Positions 52,201-63,915 of a stretch of 64,000 nt of DNA are shown here, piece by piece. This DNA is from Streptomyces rugosispiralis. GTDB taxonomy: Bacteria > Actinomycetota > Actinomycetes > Streptomycetales > Streptomycetaceae. Location: the NCBI RefSeq assembly GCF_024505145.1, contig NZ_JANIAA010000023.1, positions 62,001-126,000 on the forward strand, read 5' to 3'. Under the pieces are notes generated by a model that was given only the letters and a program-made list of their open reading frames with translations, ran no database searches and was not told the DNA's origin. The position numbers and the translations under genes were made by a program. Positions within the stretch are counted from its first letter, which is position 1; every line of letters begins with the position of its first letter.

Positions 52201-52893
52201 TCAGGCCGGGGGCCGGCCCGTCAGAGCGGGTTCGCGTTCGTCCTCGCGGGCGGCGAACGGGCACTGCCAGTCGGCCGGCTTCGGGCGGCCGGAGTAGCGG
52301 CGGGCCTCGGAGAGCTCCTCGTACTCGAGCAGGTTGGGGTTTATGTCGCCCTGGAGCTGGATGTCCTGCTTGCGGATCTTCTCCGCGAGCCGGTCCCACA
52401 TCTTGGCGCCCTTGATGCGGTCGAACTGCTCATGCGAGTTGAAGGCCAGCATCGGGAAGGGAGGGCGGCGGCCCCAGCGGCGGTGGGTCTCGTGCAGACC
52501 TATGACGAAGAAGGGGTGCCCGGCGACGCTGTAGGCGAACTCCCTGGTCTGCGGGTCGGACGAACGGCCCTCGGCCCAGCGATAGGACCGGGCGTCCTGT
52601 TCGTGGAGTAGCTGGAGCTGTTCCCACAGCAGCTCCTCGAACCGCAGCTCATCCACCCCGCGAGGCTGCTCGAAGGTCGCGATGAAGCTCGTGAACGACC
52701 GGTGGCTCCAGTCGGCCGAGGCCACGAAATCCGCGAGATCGAGTGCCATCAGCCGGGCCGAATCGTCGGATCCCATCAGGTCGTAGTGACGATGGGTGAT
52801 GCCACCCTTGCGCCAGGCGGAGCGTCCCGCCAGGCAGGCGAACCGGTCCCCCAGGATGAACCGCTCCACCTCGTCCGTTGCGTCCACTGTCAT
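52201..52893 (-). CDS. YqcI/YcgG family heme-dependent N-oxygenase (GntA type)
   Basis: A 230-residue protein of the YqcI/YcgG family. Recognisable stretches are WSHRSFTSFIATFEQP, FEELLWEQLQLLHEQDA, FAYSVAGHPFFVIGLHETHRRWGRRPPFPMLAFNSHEQFDRI and the C-terminal INPNLLEYEELSEARRYSGR. Characterised members are heme-dependent enzymes that N-hydroxylate amino or guanidino nitrogens in natural-product pathways (for example GntA for guanitoxin). GGAAGG precedes ATG 52893. It lies 211 bases downstream of the NRPS gene on the same strand, so a shared pathway is likely (inference). Confidence 0.8.
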   Translation of the reverse strand: MTVDATDEVERFILGDRFACLAGRSAWRKGGITHRHYDLMGSDDSARLMALDLADFVASADWSHRSFTSFIATFEQPRGVDELRFEELLWEQLQLLHEQDARSYRWAEGRSSDPQTREFAYSVAGHPFFVIGLHETHRRWGRRPPFPMLAFNSHEQFDRIKGAKMWDRLAEKIRKQDIQLQGDINPNLLEYEELSEARRYSGRPKPADWQCPFAAREDEREPALTGRPPA

Positions 52894-53104
52894 GGCCAGC
52901 CTTCCTTCCAACTACGTGCCTCCTCGCTGGGAGCTCATCTCCTTCTCCACATGAAGGCGCCCACCCTGCTCACCTGCGTAGGAGAGCAGGGGAACGAGAT
53001 GGGTCGCCTGGCTGAATTGTGATCGGCGAGGGCCCGATCGGCGAAATCGGGTCGGGTCCGCCCCCGGGGGAGCGGCCCCGACCCGGGCATCGAGGCCCGG
53101 CCCG

Positions 53105-57133
<4,029 letters not shown>

Positions 57134-57452
57134 ATTTCCCCCACTGAGAATGGGACCACGGTCGAAGAATGTGCCCGCCGACCGGGAGTAGTTTTCCGCG
57201 CGGTCACAGGCACCACACGTGACCCTATGAGACGGAATTGCACTCAGTGCGGGGGTCAAGAGACCGTTCGGTGGCGAGACTGTGAAAATCGCAGAGCCCT
57301 AGGTGTTTACCTGGAGTATCCGCGATGGCGCAACGGCATGAGCGCGTGCACGAGCATGCGCCCTACGGGCGCAAGTGTCCAGAGGATGTCGGGGAGTTCA
57401 CCAAGCGGCAACCCAATGCGCGGGCGCCGGGTGAGGCGCCCGCGCCGGGGTG
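57134..57452. other. 319-bp region upstream of the NRPS gene
   Basis: This is non-coding. Reading on the minus strand, TAGGGT (57227-57222) is a possible -10 for the NRPS gene. An inverted repeat GGTCAC-N11-GTGACC (57202-57224) overlaps it and could be an operator. The tRNA-Cys terminator lies at the far end. Nothing else was seen. Confidence 0.4.
57419..57444 (-). terminator. Terminator of the tRNA-Cys gene
   Basis: A 10-bp perfect stem CGCGGGCGCC/GGCGCCCGCG with a six-base loop, nine bases after the tRNA 3' end. Confidence 0.75.
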
Positions 57453-57527
57453 TGGAGGCCGTGGCGGGAATCGAACCCACGTAACTCGATTTGCAGTCGA
57501 GCCCCTCAACCACTCGGGCACACGGCC
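57453..57527 (-). tRNA. tRNA-Cys (GCA)
   Basis: A 75-base tRNA gene including an encoded CCA. The acceptor stem is GGCCGTG/CACGGCC, the anticodon loop reads CTGCAAA (anticodon GCA), and the T-arm is GTGGGTTCGAATCCCGC. The discriminator is U. Confidence 0.93.
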
Positions 57528-57702
57528 GATGTCGGCTTACGTTCTCGACGATAGGACCGGGGCGGGGCGGGCACAACGGAGCGGCGGGGGCTGCCATACG
57601 ACTGACACACTGCGTTCATGGCCGCCGTTCATGGCCACCGTTCATGACCTGCCGGACGCGCCCCCGCCGGGGCGCCGCACCGCGCGGGCGGGCGGCCCGT
57701 CC

Positions 57703-58578
57703 TCACTGTGTGGGGCGCCGCGCCAGGAAGTCCTCGACCACCTGGCGGAAGAGGTCCGGCTCGTCGACCCACGGATAGTGGCCCACCCCGGGCAGCGGTC
57801 GCGCCTGGCCGTCCGGGAAGGACGCGGCCACCAGCTCCCCGGCCCGCATCCCGGTCACCGCGTCCCGGTCGCCGGTGATCGCCAGCACCGGGCACGGCAC
57901 CTCGCGCAGCCGGGCCAGCACCGCGCGCCGCCCCGCCTCGTCGACGCCCTGCCAGAAGCCCGCCCGCGCCACCCGGCCCAGCTGCTCGCCCTCGCTCTCG
58001 GCGTGCGCCCGCTGTGGCTCCTCCCAGCGGCCGTACGCCATGGGGGCGGCCTGGAGCAGCAGTCTGCGCATCTCGGGGAGGTCGGTGGTGTCGGGCAGGA
58101 GCTGCACCGCCGTGTACGCGTCCTGCCACCAGGGCTCGTCGGCGCGGGACTCGAAGATCTCCCGGGCGTCCTCGGGGAGTTCACCCTGGAGCCGGGCGCC
58201 CGGACTGACCACGATCAGCCGGCTGAGCCGTTCGGGGTGGGCGGCCGCGTACGCCTGGGCGGTGGCGGCGGCCGCGTCATGGGCGAGCAGCGGGAAGCGG
58301 AGGAGGTCCAGATGGCGGCGGAGCGCCTCGAGATCCTCGGCGAGCCCGGGGAAGGCGTAGCCGATGGGGTCGACGGCCGGTGGGGAGTCCCCGGTGCCGC
58401 GGCTGTCGGGGATGAGGAGGGTGTGGTGGGCGTTCAGCCCGCCGAGGTCGCCCAGATACGCGGCGTCCCGCCCCGGCCCGCCCGCCAGGCAGATCAGCGG
58501 TGGCCCCGCCGAGCCGTCCCGGGCCTCCAGGACGCGGTAGGCCAGCTCGGTTCCGTCGTACGAGGTGTAGTGCGGCAT
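57703..58578 (-). CDS. Proline-iminopeptidase-like alpha/beta hydrolase with altered nucleophile elbow
   Basis: A 291-residue alpha/beta-fold protein. The N-terminus YTSYDGTELAYRVL and LAGGPGRDAAYLGDL (oxyanion region) fit the proline iminopeptidase-like group. The nucleophile elbow, normally GxSxG, reads AHDAA with Asp101 at the Ser position. The late His is in GVGHYPWVDEP. It may be a dehalogenase/epoxide-hydrolase-like chemistry or an inactive paralogue. ATG 58578 is chosen by similarity; ATG 58605 is an in-frame alternative, and neither has a good ribosome-binding site. Confidence 0.75.
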   Translation of the reverse strand: MPHYTSYDGTELAYRVLEARDGSAGPPLICLAGGPGRDAAYLGDLGGLNAHHTLLIPDSRGTGDSPPAVDPIGYAFPGLAEDLEALRRHLDLLRFPLLAHDAAAATAQAYAAAHPERLSRLIVVSPGARLQGELPEDAREIFESRADEPWWQDAYTAVQLLPDTTDLPEMRRLLLQAAPMAYGRWEEPQRAHAESEGEQLGRVARAGFWQGVDEAGRRAVLARLREVPCPVLAITGDRDAVTGMRAGELVAASFPDGQARPLPGVGHYPWVDEPDLFRQVVEDFLARRPTQ

Positions 58579-58786
58579 GGGGTCAGCTTGCCCCAGCTTC
58601 GTCATCTTGACCGTGCTTGACCGGGTGTCCTCGCGCACCCGGGTGTGGCGCCGGGCCGTGGCGCGGCTCCCGCCCGGTTTCGTGGCGCGGCTCGGTGTCC
58701 CGGCCGTCCGCGTGACGCGAAAGCGCCGGTAGGGGCGATCTTGTGCGGCCCCAAATCCCGCTTATGGTTTCGGTTCCCGGGCTCCG

Positions 58787-58792
58787 TATGAT
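58787..58792 (+). promoter_or_regulatory. -10 element, leaderless LysR gene
   Basis: TATGAT ends six bases before GTG 58799. It is one of the best -10 matches in the window. Confidence 0.6.
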
Positions 58793-58798
58793 GCGAGT

Positions 58799-59704
58799 GT
58801 GTTCGATTCCCGGCACATCAAGACGTTCCACGAGGTGGTGCGCTCCGGCTCCTACTCCGGGGCCGCCCGTGCCCTCGGCTACACCCAGCCGGCCATCACC
58901 CAGCAGATGAAGGCGCTCGAACGGGCCGTGGGCAGTCCGCTGTTCATCCGGGTCGGCCGGGGGATGCGGCTCACCGAGGCGGGGGAGACCCTCGCCCGGC
59001 ACGCCGACACCATTCTGACCAGCATCTCCACCGCCCAGCAGCAGATGAGCGCCATCACCCGGCTGCGCTCGGGCCGGGTGCGGGTCTGCGCCTTCCCCAG
59101 CGCCAACGCGACCCTCATCCCCGAGGCCATGGCCCGGCTCGCCGCCGCCCACCCGGGGGTGCGGGTGGAGCTGCTGGAGGGCGAGCCGCCGGATTCGCTG
59201 GGGCGGGTGGTGCGCGGGGAGTGCGACATCACCCTCGCCTTCACCTATCCCGGGCTGCGCGAGGAGACCCCCGCCGAGCTGGTGGAGATCCCGCTGCTGG
59301 AGGACCAGCTGACGGTGCTGCTGCCGACCGGGCATCCGCTGGCCCGGCGGCGGGCGGTCAAGCTGGCCGAGCTGAGCGAGGAGCGCTGGATCGCCGGATG
59401 TCTGCGGTGCCGCGCCAACTTCCTGCACGAATGCGCCGAGCAGGGCTTCGCCCCGGACATCGCCTTCACCACGGACGACAATCTGGTGGTGCAGAGCATG
59501 GTCGCGGCCGGGCTCGGCGTGGCGATGATGCCGGGTCTGGTGCTGTCGTTCCTGTGCCACCAGAAGGTCACCGGGCGCGCCCTGGACCCCGCCTCGCGCC
59601 GCCATGTCTCGGCGTACGTCCTCCGCGAGCACCTGGGGATACCGGCCACCGCGCGGGTGCTGGAGGAGCTGAAGACGGTGGCCGGGAACCGGGTCGGATG
59701 CTGA
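58799..59704 (+). CDS. LysR-family regulator of the sulfur module
   Basis: A 301-residue LysR regulator with a typical winged helix (MFDSRHIKTFHEVVRSGSYSGAARALGYTQPAITQQMKALERAVGSPLFIR). The effector domain has three Cys, two of them closely spaced (IAGCLRCRANFLHEC), which is unusual and might sense redox or a thiol. It lies upstream of a cysteine-dioxygenase-like gene and a YeiH-type gene on the same strand; YeiH in enterobacteria is also tied to a LysR regulator (YeiE). The transcript appears leaderless. Confidence 0.85.
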   Translation: MFDSRHIKTFHEVVRSGSYSGAARALGYTQPAITQQMKALERAVGSPLFIRVGRGMRLTEAGETLARHADTILTSISTAQQQMSAITRLRSGRVRVCAFPSANATLIPEAMARLAAAHPGVRVELLEGEPPDSLGRVVRGECDITLAFTYPGLREETPAELVEIPLLEDQLTVLLPTGHPLARRRAVKLAELSEERWIAGCLRCRANFLHECAEQGFAPDIAFTTDDNLVVQSMVAAGLGVAMMPGLVLSFLCHQKVTGRALDPASRRHVSAYVLREHLGIPATARVLEELKTVAGNRVGC

Positions 59705-59767
59705 CCCCGTACCCATAAGCGGAGCTTGGGGACGGCTCAACAACCTGTCGTTGGACGTGATGGTGCG

Positions 59768-59787
59768 GGCGGCAGGACGCTGCCGCC
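59768..59787 (+). promoter_or_regulatory. Perfect hairpin abutting the CDO start codon
   Basis: GGCGGCAG-GACG-CTGCCGCC ends immediately before ATG 59788 and replaces any ribosome-binding site. It could be an operator or a translational control element. Confidence 0.5.
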
Positions 59788-60441
59788 ATGACCACCCCGA
59801 CCGCGTATCCGTCCTCCCGTCTTCTCACGGCACGCCTCGGCGCGTTCGTCGGCGACGTCCGCGAGGCCGTCGGCCGGGGCCTGGCGCCCGATGTGACCGC
59901 CTATCTGGTGGGCGAGCGGCTCGCGCCCCATCTCGGCGCGGACGATCTGCTCACCCCCGGGCAGCGCGAGGGCCACCTCGACCGCTACCGCCAGCACATC
60001 CTGCACGCCGAGCCCGACGGCAGCTTCTCGGTCGTCGCCCTGGTGTGGCTGCCCGGCCAGCGCACGGCGATCCATGACCATGTGTCCTGGTGTGTGACCG
60101 GCGTCCACGAGGGCGAGGAGCACGAGCGGCGCTACCGCCTCGTCCCCGACGGACCGGGCTCACGGCTGATCGCGGTGGAGGACGTGGTCAACCCGCGCGG
60201 CGCGGTGTGCGGATTCGCGCCGCCCGGAGATATCCACAGGGTGTGGAACGCCTGCGGGACGAAGGCGATCTCGATCCACGTCTACGGGGCGGACATCGCC
60301 CGCCTGGGCAGCAGCGTCCGGCGGGTCTACGACCTCCCCACGGCGGACGACGAGCTTCCGGCGGTGGACGGCCACCTGCCGACAGCGGACGGCCACCTCC
60401 CCACGGCTGGCGGCCACCTCCCCACGGCGGACGGCCAGTGA
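59788..60441 (+). CDS. Cysteine-dioxygenase-family cupin
   Basis: A 217-residue thiol-dioxygenase-like cupin. The metal ligands are in AIHDHVSWCVTGVHEGEEHERRY (two His and a neighbouring Cys) and DIHRVWNACG. Members oxidise cysteine to cysteinesulfinate or act on related thiols. The last 35 residues are a low-complexity repeat (DGHLPTA, DGHLPTAGGHLPTADGQ) encoded by 21-base units and absent from normal cupins. It overlaps the YeiH gene by four bases (GTGA). Confidence 0.85.
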   Translation: MTTPTAYPSSRLLTARLGAFVGDVREAVGRGLAPDVTAYLVGERLAPHLGADDLLTPGQREGHLDRYRQHILHAEPDGSFSVVALVWLPGQRTAIHDHVSWCVTGVHEGEEHERRYRLVPDGPGSRLIAVEDVVNPRGAVCGFAPPGDIHRVWNACGTKAISIHVYGADIARLGSSVRRVYDLPTADDELPAVDGHLPTADGHLPTAGGHLPTADGQ

Positions 60442-61493
60442 CGCTGACCGCCGCGCCCGGCCGGGCGCGGCAGGCTGCCGGATGGCGGCCGCCCGCACCG
60501 GCGTACGGGCTCGGGCTCGCCGTGGCCGGGGTCGCGGCCGCCTGGGGCGTCCACCGGCTGCTCCCCGCCGTCCCCCTGCTGACCGCCGCCGTGGTGCTGG
60601 GCATCGTCGCCGCGCATCTGCCGGGGGCGCGCGGCCTGGTCCGGGGCGTCTGCCGGGCCGGGCTCTCGCTCGCCGGGAAGCGGCTGATGCGCCTGGGCAT
60701 CGTGCTGCTCGGCCTCAAGCTCAGCCTGGACGATGTGCTGGGCCTGGGCTGGGCCACCGTGGCGATGGTCCTGGGCGTGGTCGCCGCCACCTTCTGCGGC
60801 ACCTGGTGGCTGGGCCGCCGGATGGGGCTGCGCGGCGACCAGCCGCTGCTGATCGCCACCGGCTACTCGATCTGCGGGGCGTCCGCGATCGGCGCGGTGA
60901 GCGAGGTGTCGGACAGCGATGAGCGCGATGTGGCCACCTCCGTGGCGCTGGTGACGCTGTGCGGCACGCTCGCCATCGCCGTCCTGCCGCTGCTCCAGCA
61001 CCCCTTGGGGCTCGGCGACGAGGCGTTCGGCCGGTGGGTGGGCGCGAGCGTGCACGACGTGGGCCAGGTGGTGGCCACCGCACAGACCGCGGGGCCGTCG
61101 GCGCTGGGCGACGCGGTGCTGGTCAAGCTGGTGCGGGTGGCCATGCTCGCCCCGCTGGTCGCGGTGCTCGCGACGTCCGTACGGGCGCGGGGGCGCACGA
61201 AGCAGGCGGAGGGCGCGGAGGCGGAGCGGCGGCGGCCGCCGCTGGTCCCGCTCTTCGTCCTCGGCTTCCTCGCCATGACCGCCCTGCGCAGCACGGACGT
61301 CCTGTCCACCACCGTGCTGGACACCGCCGCCACGGCCCAGGAACTCCTCCTCGCCGCCGCCCTCTTCGGCCTCGGCAGCGCCGTCCACCTCCCCTCCCTC
61401 ACCCGCACCGGCGCCCGGGTCGCCGCGCTGGGGCTGTGCGCGTGGGTGGTGATCGCGGGCGCGTCGTACGGGGGCGTCCTGCTCACCACGTAG
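60438..61493 (+). CDS. YeiH-family putative sulfate/sulfite exporter
   Basis: A 351-residue membrane protein of the YeiH (UPF0324, putative sulfate exporter) family with about nine to ten helices. Signature stretches are LGIVLLGLKLSLDDVLGLGW, GYSICGASAIGAVSEVSDSDERDVATSVALVTL and VGASVHDVGQVVATAQTAG. GTG 60438 is translationally coupled to the cysteine dioxygenase gene. Cysteine oxidation ends in sulfite/sulfate, so export of those products is a sensible role (inference). Confidence 0.87.
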   Translation: MTLTAAPGRARQAAGWRPPAPAYGLGLAVAGVAAAWGVHRLLPAVPLLTAAVVLGIVAAHLPGARGLVRGVCRAGLSLAGKRLMRLGIVLLGLKLSLDDVLGLGWATVAMVLGVVAATFCGTWWLGRRMGLRGDQPLLIATGYSICGASAIGAVSEVSDSDERDVATSVALVTLCGTLAIAVLPLLQHPLGLGDEAFGRWVGASVHDVGQVVATAQTAGPSALGDAVLVKLVRVAMLAPLVAVLATSVRARGRTKQAEGAEAERRRPPLVPLFVLGFLAMTALRSTDVLSTTVLDTAATAQELLLAAALFGLGSAVHLPSLTRTGARVAALGLCAWVVIAGASYGGVLLTT

Positions 61494-61643
61494 GGCTCGG
61501 GGCCTCAGCCCTGGACCCTCAGCTCCGGACGGCCCCGGACCCTCAGCCCCGTGGCCTCACCACGCGAGGCGTCAGACGTACCTAGGCCCAGCGGCCGAGC
61601 GCGGCTCCGTCCCGCGACAGGTGTGACGTCCCAGAACGCCACT

Positions 61644-61649
61644 TACCCT
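61644..61649 (+). promoter_or_regulatory. -10 element, leaderless MFS gene
   Basis: TACCCT ends six bases before ATG 61656; no ribosome-binding site. Confidence 0.55.
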
Positions 61650-61655
61650 GACGCC

Positions 61656-63200
61656 ATGACCCCTCGCGACCCCCTCGATGCCGGTGCCGCCGACTCCGCC
61701 GTCACGGACAGCGCCCTGCCGCCCCAGGCGGCCGCCGACTCCGCCGTCCACCCCGAGTCGGCGGCCGGGGACCTCGGTCCGGCGGAAGCCGGAGACCTGG
61801 CGGAAGCCGGAGACCTGGACCCGGCGGGGGACGGCGACACCGTGCTGGGGCGGCGCTACCGCGCCCTCACCCTCGGCATCGTCAGCGTCGTCTCCCTGAT
61901 CGCCTTCGAGGCGAGCGCGGTCAACACCGCGATGCCGGTCGCGGCCCGCGCGCTGGACGGGGTCGAGCTCTACGCGTACGCCTTCTCCGCCTACTTCACC
62001 GCGAGCCTGTTCGCGATGGCGCTGTCGGGGGAGTGGTGCGACCGCAAGGGGCCGCTGACGCCGCTGTTCACCGGGATCGCGGCGTTCGCCGCCGGGCTGC
62101 TGGTGGCCGGTTCGGCACAGCGGATGTGGATGTTCGTGGGCGGCCGGGCGGTGCAGGGCATAGGCGGCGGGCTGGTGATCGTCGCGCTGTACGTGGTGGT
62201 GGGCCGCGCCTATCCGCAGCGGCTCCAGCCCGCCGTGCTGGCGTCCTTCTCCGCCGCCTGGGTGCTGCCGGTCATCGTCGGCCCGCTCGCCGCCGGGACC
62301 GTCACCGAACGCGCGGGCTGGCGCTGGGTGTTCCTCGCCATCCCGGTGCTGGTGCTGGCGCCGCTCGCGGTGATGCTGCCCGCGCTGCGCGCCCTGCCCC
62401 CGAGCGAGCTGTCCGCGGGCATGAACCGCCGCCGCATCCTGCTCGCGCTCGCCGTCGCGGTGGGCGCCGGGCTGCTCCAGTACGCGGGCCAGGACCTCAG
62501 CTGGCTCTCCCTCGTCCCGGCCGCCGCCGGGCTCGCGCTGCTCGTCCCGTGCGTACTGCGGCTGCTGCCCCGGGGCACCTTCCGCGCCGCCCGCGGACTG
62601 CCGTCGGTGATCCTGCTGCGCGGGGTGGCGGCGGGTTCCTTCCTGGGCGCGGAGAGCTTCGTGCCGCTGATGCTGGTGACCCAGCGGGGCCTGTCCGCGA
62701 CCGCCGCCGGGCTCTGCCTCACCGGCGGCGGCCTCACCTGGGCCCTGGGCTCCTACACCCAGAGCCGCCCCCGCCTGGAGCCGCACCGCGAACGGCTGAT
62801 GGGCCTCGGCATGCTCCTCATGGCCGTCTCCATCGCCATGGTGCTCCTGGCCCTCGTCGACTCCGTCCCGGCCTGGATCGTGGCCGTGGCCTGGGTGATC
62901 GGCGGCTACGGAATGGGGCTGGCCATCTCCAGCGGGAGCGTGCTGCTGCTGAAGCTCTCCCGCCCGGAGGACGCGGGCAGCAACTCCGCCTCGCTCCAGG
63001 TCTCCGACGCGCTCGGCAACATCACGCTGGTCGGCCTCAGCGGTGTCCTCTTCGTCACCTTCGGCGGCGGCGAGATCGCCCCCACCGGCTCCACGGCCGC
63101 CCACCAGCCGGCCGCCTTCGGGGCGGTCTACGTGGCGATGGCGGCGGTGGCGCTGGCGGGCGCCTGGGTGACGACGCGGTTGCGGCCCGAAATCCGCTAG
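61656..63200 (+). CDS. MFS drug-resistance-type transporter
   Basis: A 514-residue major-facilitator protein. A disordered acidic N-terminal tail of about 65 residues includes a duplicated AEAGDL, followed by about 12-14 helices. The motif GEWCDRKGPLTP (motif A) and the VGGRAVQGIGGGLVIVALYVVVGRAYP loop place it in the EmrB/QacA-like group. No regulator or biosynthetic partner adjoins; the substrate is unknown. The start ATG 61656 is supported by the adjacent -10 box. Confidence 0.85.
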   Translation: MTPRDPLDAGAADSAVTDSALPPQAAADSAVHPESAAGDLGPAEAGDLAEAGDLDPAGDGDTVLGRRYRALTLGIVSVVSLIAFEASAVNTAMPVAARALDGVELYAYAFSAYFTASLFAMALSGEWCDRKGPLTPLFTGIAAFAAGLLVAGSAQRMWMFVGGRAVQGIGGGLVIVALYVVVGRAYPQRLQPAVLASFSAAWVLPVIVGPLAAGTVTERAGWRWVFLAIPVLVLAPLAVMLPALRALPPSELSAGMNRRRILLALAVAVGAGLLQYAGQDLSWLSLVPAAAGLALLVPCVLRLLPRGTFRAARGLPSVILLRGVAAGSFLGAESFVPLMLVTQRGLSATAAGLCLTGGGLTWALGSYTQSRPRLEPHRERLMGLGMLLMAVSIAMVLLALVDSVPAWIVAVAWVIGGYGMGLAISSGSVLLLKLSRPEDAGSNSASLQVSDALGNITLVGLSGVLFVTFGGGEIAPTGSTAAHQPAAFGAVYVAMAAVALAGAWVTTRLRPEIR

Positions 63201-63201
63201 C

Positions 63202-63226
63202 ACCGCGTGGTACCACGCGGTACCAT
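63202..63226 (+). promoter_or_regulatory. Palindromic operator/promoter of the RHH-Doc module
   Basis: ACCGCGTGGTACCACGCGGT (63202-63221) is a perfect 20-bp palindrome. It abuts TACCAT (63221-63226), which ends six bases before the antitoxin ATG and serves as a leaderless -10. A second inverted pair GGTACC/GGTACC overlaps. This is the expected autoregulatory site. Confidence 0.7.
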
Positions 63227-63232
63227 CGGCTC

Positions 63233-63430
63233 ATGGCAGCGCTGAATCTACGTTTTACGGACGAAGAGCTCGACGCCCTGCGCAAGCGCGCGGAGGCGGA
63301 GGGCCGGAGTATGCAGTCGTTCGCCCACGACGCGGTGATCGCTGCGATCAATGAGCACTCCCGGCTGTTCAACGAGGCCGCCGCTCATGTGTTGCGGGCG
63401 AGCGAAGAGCTCAACCGGAGGCTCGCCTGA
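63233..63430 (+). CDS. Ribbon-helix-helix-type antitoxin
   Basis: A 65-residue protein (NLRFTDEELDALRKRAEAEGRSMQSFAHDAVIAAINEHSRLFNEAAAHVLRASEELNRRLA). The N-terminal strand and two helices fit a ribbon-helix-helix DNA-binding fold and the C-terminal helix could bind the toxin. The toxin ATG overlaps its stop (TGATG). It probably represses its own promoter at the 20-bp palindrome. Confidence 0.78.
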   Translation: MAALNLRFTDEELDALRKRAEAEGRSMQSFAHDAVIAAINEHSRLFNEAAAHVLRASEELNRRLA

Positions 63431-63804
63431 TGCACTACCTCACCCTGCCCGAACTGCTGAACCTCGCGGAGCGGCTCGGGGCCGACGAGGTGCGCGACTA
63501 CGGGCTGCTGGAGTCCGCTCTGGCCCGTCCGCAGGCGAGCGTGTTCGGTCAGGACGCCTACCCGGACGTGTGGCAGAAGGCGGCGGCGCTGATGGAGTCA
63601 CTGGCCCGAAACCACGCCTTGGCGGACGGCAACAAGCGGCTCTCCTGGTACGCGACCTGGGTCTTCCTCCACATCAACGGGTATCCACTGAACGCGGACT
63701 TCGACGTCGACGAGGCCGAGCGCTTCGTGCTGAGCGTCTGCCAGGGCGAGCTGGACGTGCCGAAGATCGCGGAGGGGCTGACCGGGTTCACCAACGGAAT
63801 GTGA
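63430..63804 (+). CDS. doc: Doc/Fic-family toxin
   Basis: A 124-residue Doc (death-on-curing) type toxin. The Fic motif is HALADGNKR (62-70), with catalytic His62 and Asn/Lys/Arg. Doc proteins phosphorylate EF-Tu and stop translation; other Fic proteins transfer AMP. The N-terminus MHYLTLPELLNLAERLGADEVRDYGLLESALARPQASVFG is typical. It is coupled to the antitoxin gene. Confidence 0.88.
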   Translation: MHYLTLPELLNLAERLGADEVRDYGLLESALARPQASVFGQDAYPDVWQKAAALMESLARNHALADGNKRLSWYATWVFLHINGYPLNADFDVDEAERFVLSVCQGELDVPKIAEGLTGFTNGM

Positions 63805-63808
63805 GTCT

Positions 63809-63830
63809 GATCCCACCCTCGGGTGGGATC
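63809..63830 (+). terminator. Terminator of the RHH-Doc module
   Basis: A perfect 10-bp stem GATCCCACCC/GGGTGGGATC with a two-base loop, five bases after the stop. Confidence 0.75.
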
Positions 63831-63915
63831 CCCACGTACCCCGGAGCGTGGACGACGGCACCGGTAGGCTGACGCGGTTCCCGATCGACCTCGCCGAGCC
63901 AGCCCGACGGAGACC

